Shown one piece after another: positions 25,554 to 34,768 of a stretch of 64,000 nucleotides of DNA. The notes under the pieces were generated by a model that searched no databases, was not told where the DNA came from, and saw only the letters and a program-made list of their open reading frames with translations. Each line of letters opens with the position of its first letter. The first letter of the stretch is position 1. The DNA is from Cylindrospermum sp. FACHB-282 (GTDB taxonomy: Bacteria; Cyanobacteriota; Cyanobacteriia; Cyanobacteriales; Nostocaceae), in contig NZ_JACJRJ010000010.1 in the NCBI RefSeq assembly GCF_014697195.1, forward strand, positions 1 through 64,000, in the 5' to 3' direction. A program made the translations under genes and the position numbers.

Positions 25554-27059
25554 ATGACTAAGAACACAGATTTTTTACCCCCAATTCAAACAGATCAATT
25601 TCTTCCACCGATTAGCCGTTGGACTACCTTTGGAGGACTCTTTATTCTCTGTGTTCTGGGACTAGCAATTCCCGTCGCCGCAGTGGCCAAATATAAGGTG
25701 ACAGTCAAAGGAGAGGCAGTTGTGCGTCCATCGGGGGAATTGCGAATTGTGCAGGCTGCAACTGAAGGTCAAGTTATGCAGATTTATGTCAAAGAAAATC
25801 AAGTTGTCAAAACCGGAGATGCGATCGCCATCATTGACGACTCCCGTTTACAAACTAAAAAAAGCCAACTGCAAACTAATATTCAGCAAGCTCAGTTGCA
25901 ACTAGTGCAAATCAACGCTCAAATTCAAACCCTTAACAGTCAAATTAGAGCCGAAACTGAGAAAGTTAACCGGATTATTACTGGTGCTGAAGCTGAATTT
26001 AGCGATCGCCTGCGGCAATATCAGGATAAAAAAATTACCACTGTTTCTGAACTCCAAGAAGCTCATGCTAATATCCAAATTTCTCAACAAGAATTACAAA
26101 TTGGCAGATCACAGTTAGCAACAGAACAAGCAAATCTTAATTCTATTCAAGCAGCTTTGGATGCAGCCTTAGCCAAACAACAGCGATATGATCCCATAGC
26201 GCAAACAGGAGCATTATCTAAGAATCAAGTGGAGGAAGCACAATTAGCGACTAAACAGCAACAACAAGCACTGAAAGCCCAAAAATCACTGATTGAAACC
26301 AAAAAACAAACAATTAAGCGGCTACAACAAGCTGTATATGTTGCAACTACTAGAAAACAACGTGCTAAAATAGCCGTAAATCCCAGTGATGCAGAAGTAA
26401 AAATTGCTACTGAGCGTATAGCCCAAGAAAAAGCCGCAGGTGAAAGTAACAAGGCAGTTTTAGACAAAGAACGTCAAGCAATAATTAAGCAACGCATTGA
26501 AGTTGAAAAACAGCTAGAGCGTGATGCTAGCGAACTAAAACAAGTGGAAATCGAAGTCAATCAGACCACTATTACTGCTACGGCTGATGGTATTATTTCT
26601 CAAATAAACTTGCGTAACTCTGGTCAAACTGTGCGTCCTGGCGAGGAAATATTGCAGATTGTCCCCAGTGATGTTAGTCAGATTGTTAAGGCAGCAGTGG
26701 CATCTGAAGATAAAAATAAGCTAAAAATTGGTCAACAAGTCCAAATGCGGGTTAGCGCTTGTCCCTACCCAGATTACGGTACTCTCAATGGTAAGGTCGA
26801 AGCGATTTCTCCAGATGCCATTACTCCCCAACAAAATGGTACAAATGGATCTATTTCTCATACCAATACTAGTCCGAAAGCAGCAGCACCAAATGCCTTT
26901 TATGAGGTGACTATTGAGCCGGAAAGCCTGGTTTTAGGTAAAGGGAAAAATCTGTGTCACATTCAATTGGGAATGGAAGGTAGAGTTGATATCATTTCCT
27001 CTGAAGAAACGGTACTGCAATTTTTCTTGAGAAAGGCTAGGTTAATTGCAGATTTGTAA
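25554..27059 (+). CDS. HlyD-family membrane fusion protein (adaptor) 2
   Basis: About 501 residues: short cytoplasmic N-terminus, one membrane segment ('FGGLFILCVLGLAIPVAAVA', about residues 23-42), first lipoyl half ('GELRIVQAATEGQVMQIYV'), a long coiled coil (about 110-330, dense in Q, E, K, A), second lipoyl half ('TITATADGIISQINLRN') and a beta-barrel domain. It partners the C39 exporter 87 bp upstream to span the periplasm. The ATG at 25554 is chosen over the TTG at 25491, whose extension looks non-coding. A hairpin at 27417-27447 lies downstream but its T-tract faces the other strand. Confidence 0.87.
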   Translation: MTKNTDFLPPIQTDQFLPPISRWTTFGGLFILCVLGLAIPVAAVAKYKVTVKGEAVVRPSGELRIVQAATEGQVMQIYVKENQVVKTGDAIAIIDDSRLQTKKSQLQTNIQQAQLQLVQINAQIQTLNSQIRAETEKVNRIITGAEAEFSDRLRQYQDKKITTVSELQEAHANIQISQQELQIGRSQLATEQANLNSIQAALDAALAKQQRYDPIAQTGALSKNQVEEAQLATKQQQQALKAQKSLIETKKQTIKRLQQAVYVATTRKQRAKIAVNPSDAEVKIATERIAQEKAAGESNKAVLDKERQAIIKQRIEVEKQLERDASELKQVEIEVNQTTITATADGIISQINLRNSGQTVRPGEEILQIVPSDVSQIVKAAVASEDKNKLKIGQQVQMRVSACPYPDYGTLNGKVEAISPDAITPQQNGTNGSISHTNTSPKAAAPNAFYEVTIEPESLVLGKGKNLCHIQLGMEGRVDIISSEETVLQFFLRKARLIADL

Positions 27060-27152
27060 TTTGACATCCTCATAGGAAATAGTACTTACTTTCCTTGACA
27101 AATTTACCCTCTTTTCAGGCTTTTTCGATGCGTCTCTTTATGCATCCTACAC

Positions 27153-27348
27153 GTAGTGTGCGTTCCCTAATGCACAATTTATAGGATTTTCAATGAATAA
27201 AACCGATGAATATATTTACCATTTTTTGTCAATGCGTAAGTCGTCGGAAAGTAGTGTGCGTTCCCTAACGCACAATTTATAGGATTTTCAATGAATAAAA
27301 CCGATGAACATATTTACCATTTTTTGTCAATGCGTAAGTCATCGGAAA
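27153..27348. repeat. 98-bp tandem duplication
   Basis: Two direct copies, 27153-27250 and 27251-27348, nearly identical (I count about three differences). Each starts 'gtagtgtgcgttcccta', contains the small inverted pair gtgcgtt/acgcac and ends 'gcgtaagtc-tcggaaa'. The 3' half resembles the end of the insertion relic at 21958-22412. Confidence 0.85.
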
Positions 27349-27405
27349 GTATACCCGGATTTCTCACAATATTTCTGTCGAGCTTAGAGGATGCTTTTAT
27401 TTTAA

Positions 27406-27447
27406 AATAAAAAAAACTGGAAGCTGTTCAAGTTTTTGAGCTTCCAG
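27406..27447 (-). terminator. Leftward Rho-independent terminator
   Basis: A perfect 9-bp stem (CTGGAAGCT at 27417-27425, AGCTTCCAG at 27439-27447) followed on the minus strand by a long T-rich tract (27406-27416). It would stop leftward transcripts before they run into the exporter cassette. Confidence 0.7.
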
Positions 27448-27461
27448 TATTTGCTAGATAA

Positions 27462-27638
27462 ATTGCCAGTTTACATAGCAGAGATAATCCTATTTGGGAG
27501 GAATTGGATTATCATAGTTGGTTGAAAGAGAAGCGTATCAGCTATAAGTTCTACCAGCCAGGACAACAATTTAACCGTACTCTTTCAATTTCTATGCCTG
27601 TTTTTAATGCGAAACCTGAGCCTTTTAGACTAAGGTGA
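27462..27638 (+). pseudogene. Glycosyltransferase family 2 fragment
   Basis: An open frame of 58 codons with no start codon reads 'WEELDYHSWLKEKRI' then 'RTLSISMPVFNAKPE'. The Y-x-x-W-L-x-x-x then S-I-S-M-P-V-F-N pattern is the typical entry of GT2 glycosyltransferases that follow a sugar-binding linker (I-S-I-x-M-P-V-Y-N). Only the N-terminal edge of the GT2 domain remains. It is a gene relic. Confidence 0.5.
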
Positions 27639-28128
27639 CACCAACCACAGTACAAGAAGTTAGATAGCCATTCAAAGCTTAGATTGGGTAAGCCACTACT
27701 CCAATCTATTTTTGCTCAAACTTCCTAGAAAAAGTAACCACCATGAGAACGGTTACATCGTTAGTCTTCGTTTAGGAGTTATCTAATCCATGAGATACTG
27801 ACTGCTTTAGCAATCAGTTTGATATATTGCATGGTTAGAAATTAAGATTGATTTTAGGGTTGAAAATGAATATGCTTGCCAGTCACCTCGGTTTAGGTTG
27901 TTATTTATAATTTATAATACTTTTTCTGTGTATAATTGCCACTTTGGCAGATTTCTCCGGGTAATTTATTACTCCTTTGCTGCTGCAAGATTGCCTATTT
28001 ATTCTCCAAGTTGGCGCTCTTGGCGTCTAATAAGGTACTTAAACCTTTGCCTACAGGCAGAATTTACACCTCTGTATCAAGGTGTAATCTATCCAAATCC
28101 AAATTGCTGTAGGGTTGGCAAAAATTGT

Positions 28129-28170
28129 AAAAAACCAGCCATGCTAAAGATTTTGAATCAGCATAGCTGG
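28129..28170 (-). terminator. Terminator of HetP-like gene
   Basis: On the minus strand the arms CCAGCTATGCT and AGCATGGCTGG (28135-28170 in + coordinates) enclose a 14-bp loop and are followed by six T residues (28129-28134). It lies 54 bp past the stop of the 28224 gene. Confidence 0.75.
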
Positions 28171-28223
28171 CTATTATGTACTCAATCAATGGTGGTTCAA
28201 TATCTATTGAAGCAATAGATTTA

Positions 28224-28694
28224 TTAAATAAATTCACAGAATTTCAAGGAAACATCTTGACTTTTTTCTGGGTTTAATTGAGATTTTATGGGTTGAGATT
28301 CTGGAGTTTGCTGTACCAACCACTGCTCCATGTTACCACCACGAACTTCTGCTTTTTGCTTTCCTACCACCTCAAGATAGGCTAGGTCTTTAATTTTGCT
28401 TAAGCAGCTTGGAGCAATATTTTTCTCAGTCCTTTTCTCAGCAACTTGGTTGGCAATTTTTATATTTTCATTGTGCTGTGAGTTTAACCGGCTCATGCGG
28501 GAGTTTTCTTTGAGTAACCGATTGTAAGTGCGGTAGGGAATGTAATGCAGGGGATTGTAGCCAACAAATCGTAGCATTAAAACACATGCCCAGGAATACT
28601 TCCCGGCAAGAATTGCTTCTACGACTTGGTCAAATTGTTCAGGATGCATTTTCTTATCTAAGTTGCTACTAATGCCAGGAATGTCTTGATTCAT
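28224..28694 (-). CDS. HetP-family protein
   Basis: A 156-residue protein with a textbook HetP block: '[14 protein letters not shown]' followed by '[20 protein letters not shown]' (about residues 28-62). In Anabaena HetP promotes commitment to heterocyst differentiation and its paralogues adjust timing. The C-terminal 90 residues are polar and poorly conserved, as in that family. It is transcribed leftward with its own terminator; a short, apparently frameshifted gene lies just upstream on the same strand. Compared with the 10058 protein it is longer and closer to the canonical motif. I do not call it hetP itself, since hetP is normally next to hetC and the sequence cannot separate it from paralogues. 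Confidence 0.82.
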   Translation of the reverse strand: MNQDIPGISSNLDKKMHPEQFDQVVEAILAGKYSWACVLMLRFVGYNPLHYIPYRTYNRLLKENSRMSRLNSQHNENIKIANQVAEKRTEKNIAPSCLSKIKDLAYLEVVGKQKAEVRGGNMEQWLVQQTPESQPIKSQLNPEKSQDVSLKFCEFI

Positions 28695-28698
28695 AGTG

Positions 28699-28937
28699 TT
28701 AGTTGTCTCGGATGAAGTAAACTAGTCCAGTTTCTTCGAGTGTTAGTGTTTTAATTGAGGTTTCCAAACTGCTGAAAACAGGGTTAGTTTGGGTAATTTT
28801 GTCTTTGGCTCGTAAAACCGGCAGTAAACAAGCTTTGGTGGCTATAGTTGAGCGGTTTTTGGACTCTGAGCCTTCGAGGCTGGGATTTGCTTTTGTTGGG
28901 TGTGACTGACTGTATTTGACCTGATGATTATTTCCAT
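28699..28937 (-). pseudogene. Frameshifted small gene upstream of HetP-like gene
   Basis: The ATG at 28937 has a strong Shine-Dalgarno (aaaggtgag) but its frame stops after 31 codons. A second frame starting 7 codons in has a coding look and runs to the TAA at 28699-28701: 'SHPTKANPSLEGSESKNRS', 'ACLLPVLRAKD', '[15 protein letters not shown]'. Joining the two needs a shift near ATGGAAATAATCATCAG. The rebuilt product would be about 78 residues. It ends 5 bp before the HetP-like ATG, so the two would be coupled. Either a real frameshift (pseudogene), a sequencing error, or an unusual start codon. I do not recognise the family. Confidence 0.45.
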
Positions 28938-29770
28938 AAGCTCACCTTTGATTGAAAACTTGACTGTTTTGAATCAAGTCTGTTTACTGCATACCATAAT
29001 TTCCCTGATTCCCTCCGTGGTTCCACAGCCCTCACCCACTGGGATTGGTTGTTAGGGTTGCCACCCCCTATTGGTTACTACTCGGCGTGGCTCTTGGTAG
29101 ATGCAGTTTTACCCTGAAGGAAATTTTCCTACCCCTAATTCAATTACTTTCCCTGATTATTTGTTGTGTAAGTTTTTGCTAATAAAATCTGAATATTTTC
29201 AGGAAATTTGCATTTTTATTAGCTTGGCGGAGAAATCTATTTAAACCCTGATGCTCAAAACCTACATTCATATTTATACTATTTTTGGCTGTTAATGTCA
29301 TCCGCCGATTTATTATGCTTATAAGTTATATTTACTCAGCATCTTTAGATATTTCCTGGTGGACTGCATATCTTTATTTTATGTCCTATTATTTGATAAT
29401 AAACAGGGGGTAACACCCCTCATTTAATATGATTTAAAACTATATTTGCTCTGAAGCTACTGGGAAATATTACTATTAATTTTGCCTGTAGAAGCTAGTA
29501 TATAAAGCAATAGTGATGCTATTCGCCAAATTTAAATAGGCTAGTTTTATTGAAACTATTGTCTATATCTCATTGATTAAATATTGTTATCTGCCTGGTA
29601 AAATATCTTGTGTGGGAAGATTCTTGGCATTGGCTAATCCGCACAAATTACAATAAAGTTATTGTGTTTATTGCATTGTTTTTTTTTAGTAATTACAAAT
29701 AAAAAACTTATATAAATTCCTATTCAATGGTATGATCTATTAACCTTGATATCTATTAGACTTGTATACA
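28938..29770. other. Intergenic region, no gene recognised
   Basis: Upstream region of the HetP-like locus. It contains pyrimidine-rich runs (29000-29150) and then very AT-rich sequence. No frame, hairpin or repeat stands out enough to call. Confidence 0.4.
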
Positions 29771-29842
29771 AAAACACCCCCTGAAGGAGGTGAGATGAAA
29801 ATAAATTGTAGCTGTTTTAACAGAAGCAAGTTAGATTATTGA
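29771..29842 (+). CDS. Candidate 15-codon ORF with very strong Shine-Dalgarno
   Basis: ATG at 29795 to TGA at 29840-29842 encodes 'MKINCSCFNRSKLDY'. It is preceded by AAGGAGGTGA, a ten-base complement to the 3' end of 16S rRNA, with suitable spacing. The Shine-Dalgarno is itself one arm of a hairpin: CACCCCC (29774-29780) pairs with GGAGGTG (29785-29791 region) around a TGAA loop with one mismatch. The combination suggests a translated, structurally regulated micro-ORF or leader peptide. No promoter was identified and the product matches nothing I know. The listed interval includes the hairpin; the coding part is 29795-29842. Confidence 0.35.
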   Translation, partial: KTPPEGGEMKINCSCFNRSKLDY

Positions 29843-29939
29843 TAAATTAATAATTAGTTATTTTCTAGAGATTTTTGCTATGTTGATTTACTAATAATTT
29901 TCCTGGTTTTTGGGAGATGACTGATTAAGCCAGGTGAGA

Positions 29940-30815
29940 TTACAGTGGCAATTGCAGTTGAGCTAAGTGGGAATAAAAGCCGCCAATTGCTATTAGTTCT
30001 TGATGAGTGCCTTGCTCGACGATGATACCTCGGTTGAGGACGAGGATACAGTCAGCATGGCGGACGGTGGAAAGACGATGGGAAATGATGAAGGTGGTAC
30101 GATATTGACTAATTCGGGTTAAGTTTTTTTGAAAAGAGCGTTCTGATTCGGCATCTAGGGCGCTTGTGGCTTCATCCAAAATCAAAATTCCTGGTTTTCT
30201 GATCAGTGCGCGGGCGATCGCAATTCTTTGTTTTTGTCCACCAGAAAGCTGCAAACCACCATCACCTACAGGGGTGTTGTAGCCCAAAGGTAGGGACTCA
30301 ATAAAGCTGTGTGCTTCTGCTAACTTGGCTGAGGCGATCGCTTGCTCTAGGGTAAACTCCGGGCTATACAGGGTGATATTTTCTAAAATCGTGCCGGAAA
30401 ACAGAAAACACTCCTGTGGCACCAAGCCCAACTGACTACGCAACGACTGGGGCGAAACATCAGTAATATTATGCCCATCAATCAAAATCTGCCCAGTATC
30501 AGGACGATATAAACCAGCCAGTAAATTAACTAAGGTGCTTTTACCTGAACCACTCTCTCCGACAATGCCAGCTGATGACACCAAGATTGCCCGCGATACT
30601 TTCTTGAGGTAAGGACTGGCAAAGAGAGTCAAAAGTGCGATCGGCAAAATCCAACCCAGTGCTAAAATAGTCAGCTGCCAAAAGTGCGATGCTAGACTTG
30701 TATCCTTAGCAACTAAATTTAAAAGTTTAATAATAGCAGCATTGGGAGTGGGAAACTGGGGGTTAATTCTATATTTCCGCTCTCCCTCGACTCTTAACGA
30801 CGAAGAGGAGTTCAT
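29940..30815 (-). pseudogene. ABC exporter gene with internal deletion (ATPase remnant)
   Basis: The 291-codon frame encodes a complete exporter-type ATPase: Walker A 'GESGSGKST', Q-loop 'VPQECFLFSG', signature 'LSGGQ', Walker B 'ILILDEATSALD', H-loop 'IISHRLSTV'. Upstream of it only about 90 residues remain, with one hydrophobic segment ('LTILALGWILPIALLTLF'); the six-helix membrane domain is missing and the sequence jumps from 'VSSAGI' straight into the P-loop. This is best explained by an internal deletion fusing an N-terminal piece to the ATPase. It probably derives from an HlyB/SunT-like exporter. A functional soluble ATPase supplied to another transporter is possible but less likely. 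Confidence 0.6.
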
Positions 30816-31663
30816 GATTTTATTTTGGTGGTTGTAGTAAATTGGTTAACTTTTGCTAGATGAGCAATTACAGAAGAAAAGAGTTGGTAATTCTTTTGCC
30901 AGAAGGATTTAGCATCATTCCAACAACCTCTGGAAAACGCAATTATTTGTGTTTTTAATCAACAATTGCTTAGGTCTCATTTTTCAGTGGCTTTTCTTAA
31001 GTGAAAGTTGGTGAAACAACATTATTTAACTAGCAAAACCCAATTTTTGTTGACACCAGCCTGTCAGCCACTTAATCTAAGAATTTTGGATTTTGGATTA
31101 ACGAGATACCTTATTTTATTCACGTCTTAGGCGGTATTTATTTCTATGGTTGCCATATTTTTGCCTTTTTAGATACGGTTTATTGGTAATTTAATAGCTA
31201 ATAATCCCGTAATTTTTGGGATATTTTTTGACGCCATAACTTAATAAATCTGGGTTGAAAAATATTATGATAATAAAATCTTTCTTGAGAGAAAAATGTT
31301 CATGATGAACATAAGCTGAGGATTTTTTATGGATAACGCTGGCAGCATAGGCATTTTTTAACACTTTGGCTTCAGTTTTAAATCTTTCAACTCTTACCAT
31401 TACTTATGTTTTTCTGCGGTTCCGGAAACAACCGCAAAATACAATCACAGAAGGAGATGTCTGCTTACCTGGTAAAAACAGGGACATTGAAAGCGGCAAT
31501 TTTAAAACAACTCTGCGTTTATGTATGTATCGTTAGTTGCAAATTGCCAATTACTCAAATGGCGTTCAAAGTTTTTTGTTGAGAGTGGGGATAATAGGGA
31601 TTTTGATTTGAGTGCAATAGAGACCTTGCATACAACATCTCTATTGCAGATAAACGAGAAGCC
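30816..31663. other. Intergenic region between ABC remnant and GH116 gene
   Basis: No gene I can support. A 69-codon leftward frame (31191-31400) begins with ATG but has no ribosome-binding site, no recognisable domain and an A/T-driven composition. The rest is AT-rich with no clear repeat. Confidence 0.35.
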
Positions 31664-34114
31664 CTAGGAATGGGAGAATTCCTGTACCAAGTAAATTGCC
31701 CAAATAGCCATTGGCCGCAAATAAGTACTAGCACGGAAAGTGCCGGTGGTGGTGATGGCTTCCGGGGTGCGGAATTGCAGCCCATTGTCGTAAATTTGCC
31801 CGACAACAGCTTGTGTCAACTGCAATGCTTCATCCTGCATCCCCATCTGCACAAGAAAAGCTGCTAGCCCAAAATTAATCCCCGTCCAGACCTCTAGAGG
31901 ATGAGTTGCGTGAGGATTTTCTGGTACACCATCAGGACGGACACCATTAGCAGCACCAAACTGACCATTAAAGAACTTTAAGAAACAAGCATCGTATACA
32001 GTTTTCAATGCCGAAAGGGCGCGATCGCAATTTACAATATCTGGTAATCCCAACAATCTAGCGTAAAACTGACCACACAACTGATCTGCCATTACCACAT
32101 CAGAACCACTTTCACTATCCAGACGATAATATTGCCCATTCCAAAGCTTATCCTCATAAACCAGGCGAGATTGGGCCAACCAAGCCCCATAGATAGACCT
32201 TTGCCTCTCCAAATCCTTGGCGTTCTTGGCGTTTTGGCGGTTCGTTAATAAAATATCACAAATAGCGATCGCACTTTCCAAAGCTGCCAACCACAACCCC
32301 CCACAATAAGCACTCACACCCTGCAACCGCCAATCATCAAAAGTTTGGTCAGGTGCGCCAGAATTTTCTGGTATTCCATCGCCATCTTGATCAAAAGATT
32401 TCAAATAATCAAGAGTTTGCACAATCGCATCCCAACAATCTGCGAGAAAATCCACATCATCAGCACCCGTAAGCAGAAAATCTCGATATACTTGCAACAC
32501 AAAATCACTGCCCAAATCCTTCCACAAATTGCAATCTTGATAGCAGGTATAGTTAGTTTTTTCCCAGACGTGTTCATTGGGTGCCCCCAAATCATGGGGT
32601 GTTGCACCTGGAATTTTGCGGACTGCTGTAGTTGTGTCTGCCCCAATGGTGTAATAGTAGCCAATTATCCGCTGATGATCATCACCTTGGGGAATTGCCC
32701 GTGCAAAAGCGCGAATTACCGATTTTTCTAGTTCAGGAAACAGCATCAGCAAAGCAAAAGAACCATACAACCGCACATCCAGACTTTCGTACCAGCGGTA
32801 ATCTAAGCATTCCAAGACGGCAAACTGACCGAATGGGTCAAGTTCTGAAGCTGCACTCCAGAGAGTCCCGCCGCTGGTGAGGTCGTAAAGCTCATTAAAG
32901 AGAGCCATTTTGAACCAGTTTGGTAAATCTTCGCGGTCGAGGATAGGTTTTTGCCAGTTTTGAATCTGCGATCGCCAATTTTGATATTGTTGTAGGGATA
33001 GAGTAGCGATCGCCTCAGCATTCTCCCCACTGCGCCCAAAAAAGTCTGTATATCTGCGAAAATAGTTAACTCCCGCGGCAAATTCCGTCACCGGAAAATC
33101 CCAACTCAGCACAAAAGGAACCTCTAAACATTCCCCTGGTTGCAGAGTGAACCGCACAGCCAGCGCCGCCCCTATTTGGGTATTCTCTGCTGCTGGCGTC
33201 ACATCTACATAATTAGGCAAAGAACCATCAACAGCAAAGCATTGCCACACCTCATTACCCGTACCAGCACAATTCCATCTATTGTGGTGAAATACCTCAA
33301 CCTGGGGATGTTTTACCGTTGCAATGCACCAAGTCCCGTCCCCTTCCTGCACAGGTGCATCACTAGCAACCCGTCCCAAAACACAACCAACCTGTTGAGT
33401 ATTTTCAATTAACTGATTATAATTTCCTTGACTTTCCCCCAAACATGGCTGATATTCATAAACCGGACTACCATCATCCCGTATCTGCACCTGTGGAGAT
33501 TTCAGGGCATTAGTAAACCAGCCCACCATATTTTGCCAAGTCAGCATAATACTAATAGTGATAGGTGCATCTGTGGGGTTATGTGCCTTCCAGTTAAACA
33601 CCGCCACAGGGTAGCTAGTTTCTTGGTAATTATTTGCCCAAACAGGGGAAAATTGCTCACAGCTTAACTGTGCTTGAAATACATTTTCATAGACAAACCA
33701 ACTGCGCGGATAAAGTGCGTGATATGTGCCTGTTTCTTGTGGGGTGGGCATCTTGCCCGCCCTTGGTTCTGCAATACGGGGATACCATTGCCAAGCTGAG
33801 AGAGTGCCATCTTCTGGGAGTTCAGTAGATAAAGCATAAGCCTGGGAAGATGCGCCATCAGACTCAAAAACACTAAATTGACAAGCGGGGATATTTTTGA
33901 AAGTATGTTCACCCCCGTCAATATGCCACAGGTTAAAATCCCCCCGTGAAGAACGACCGATGCAACCTGCACCAAAGCCACCTAAAGGCATCCCATGCCA
34001 CGGGCCATCATCAATATTGCTAGGGTAGCGAACAGTATAGGGTTTGTCCCAGCCGAGTCCAATGGGACGGTTCCAAGTGCAAGGGGGAATTTCCGGGTAG
34101 GGTAAAGTAGTCAT
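31664..34114 (-). CDS. GH116 family glycosidase (GBA2-like)
   Basis: An 816-residue protein of the non-lysosomal glucosylceramidase (GBA2) / GH116 family, beta-glucosidase or related activity. The N-terminal beta-sandwich includes 'GMPLGGFGAGCIGRSSRGDF' (about residues 40-59), a family hallmark; the C-terminal (alpha/alpha)6 barrel has 'WYESLDVRLYGSFAL' near the nucleophile region and 'DQTFDDWRLQG' containing the expected acid/base Asp, followed by 'SAYCGGLWLAA'. No signal peptide, so probably cytoplasmic. Length matches bacterial members. It stands alone on the minus strand. Substrate cannot be read from sequence; glucosides, xylosides or glycolipids are all known in the family. Confidence 0.87.
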   Translation of the reverse strand: MTTLPYPEIPPCTWNRPIGLGWDKPYTVRYPSNIDDGPWHGMPLGGFGAGCIGRSSRGDFNLWHIDGGEHTFKNIPACQFSVFESDGASSQAYALSTELPEDGTLSAWQWYPRIAEPRAGKMPTPQETGTYHALYPRSWFVYENVFQAQLSCEQFSPVWANNYQETSYPVAVFNWKAHNPTDAPITISIMLTWQNMVGWFTNALKSPQVQIRDDGSPVYEYQPCLGESQGNYNQLIENTQQVGCVLGRVASDAPVQEGDGTWCIATVKHPQVEVFHHNRWNCAGTGNEVWQCFAVDGSLPNYVDVTPAAENTQIGAALAVRFTLQPGECLEVPFVLSWDFPVTEFAAGVNYFRRYTDFFGRSGENAEAIATLSLQQYQNWRSQIQNWQKPILDREDLPNWFKMALFNELYDLTSGGTLWSAASELDPFGQFAVLECLDYRWYESLDVRLYGSFALLMLFPELEKSVIRAFARAIPQGDDHQRIIGYYYTIGADTTTAVRKIPGATPHDLGAPNEHVWEKTNYTCYQDCNLWKDLGSDFVLQVYRDFLLTGADDVDFLADCWDAIVQTLDYLKSFDQDGDGIPENSGAPDQTFDDWRLQGVSAYCGGLWLAALESAIAICDILLTNRQNAKNAKDLERQRSIYGAWLAQSRLVYEDKLWNGQYYRLDSESGSDVVMADQLCGQFYARLLGLPDIVNCDRALSALKTVYDACFLKFFNGQFGAANGVRPDGVPENPHATHPLEVWTGINFGLAAFLVQMGMQDEALQLTQAVVGQIYDNGLQFRTPEAITTTGTFRASTYLRPMAIWAIYLVQEFSHS

Positions 34115-34226
34115 CGCCTGATATCACAGATTTACGCTAATGAACACTAGCGCGATGTGTGATTTTTCTCAAGTCATTGGTTATGGGGTAGCAGCTAGGG
34201 AACTGAAAAATATATAGTGAACAACA

Positions 34227-34259
34227 AGATACCCGACTTCTCGAAGAAGTCGGGTATCT
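34227..34259. repeat. 33-bp palindromic repeat, copy B
   Basis: AGATACCCGACTTCT..GAAGTCGGGTATCT, a 15-bp stem around a 3-base centre. Same core as at 12877-12909 and 60242-60274; only the centre and one stem position vary. Confidence 0.85.
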
Positions 34260-34318
34260 GAGCCTTTTGGTGATTAAAATATTGATTCTATATAGAATAG
34301 ATGTTTCTCAAGGTTTTT

Positions 34319-34600
34319 TCAGGTTTGAGGTAATAGTTCACTTTGATGATATTTAAATTTTTCTGATAGGCTTAAAATATCACATTTTGATATAGATGTA
34401 ACCAGATTTATTTCCCGGTCTTTTAAGTAATGATAACATTGTGGTGGTCGAAAATCTGCCCATTCTTCTCTTAAACGTTTAAGTTTAATTGGTGAATCAA
34501 AGCTGAATGGTTTTTTGAAGAAAATAGCAAAAGCGGTTATCTTTACCAGCCAGTCATTAACTGCACCTATTAAAATAGTAACACTGAGGTGGCATGATCC
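34319..34600 (-). pseudogene. Coding-like frame without start codon
   Basis: A 93-codon open frame bounded by stops has no ATG, GTG or TTG in a useful place. It reads 'NDWLVKITAFAIFFKKPFS', 'LKRLREEWADFRPP', 'CYHYLKDREINLVTSI' and has protein-like composition. I do not recognise it. It is likely the C-terminal piece of a decayed gene. The remainder of the 34115-34768 gap holds the palindrome and nothing else recognised. Confidence 0.35.
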
Positions 34601-34768
34601 TTAACCAGGCTTCTACAAATCCTTCCAAGCTTCATCTTTCTCTGGATTTAGCCAAACTTTGCTGAGTGACTTCCAGAAAAATAGCGTCAGCTAGAGTTGA
34701 GGGGGAGAAGTTCTCTAGCATTACGCTTGATTAAGCCTTTGAGGTAATTTTTTCTGTGAGCAAGATGC

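Larger units (their letters stand above)
27060..28223. other. Decayed intergenic region
   Basis: Holds a 98-bp tandem duplication (27153-27348), a leftward terminator (27406-27447), a glycosyltransferase fragment (27462-27638) and a second leftward terminator (28129-28170). The frame at 27898-28218 starts in TTG without a ribosome-binding site, overlaps the terminator and is not credible. Confidence 0.5.

Noticed and set aside
27898-28218. 106-codon rightward frame
   Set aside because: Starts with TTG, no ribosome-binding site, low-complexity product, and it overlaps a good terminator of the opposite strand.
31191-31400. 69-codon leftward frame
   Set aside because: No Shine-Dalgarno or recognisable domain; composition follows AT-rich DNA.
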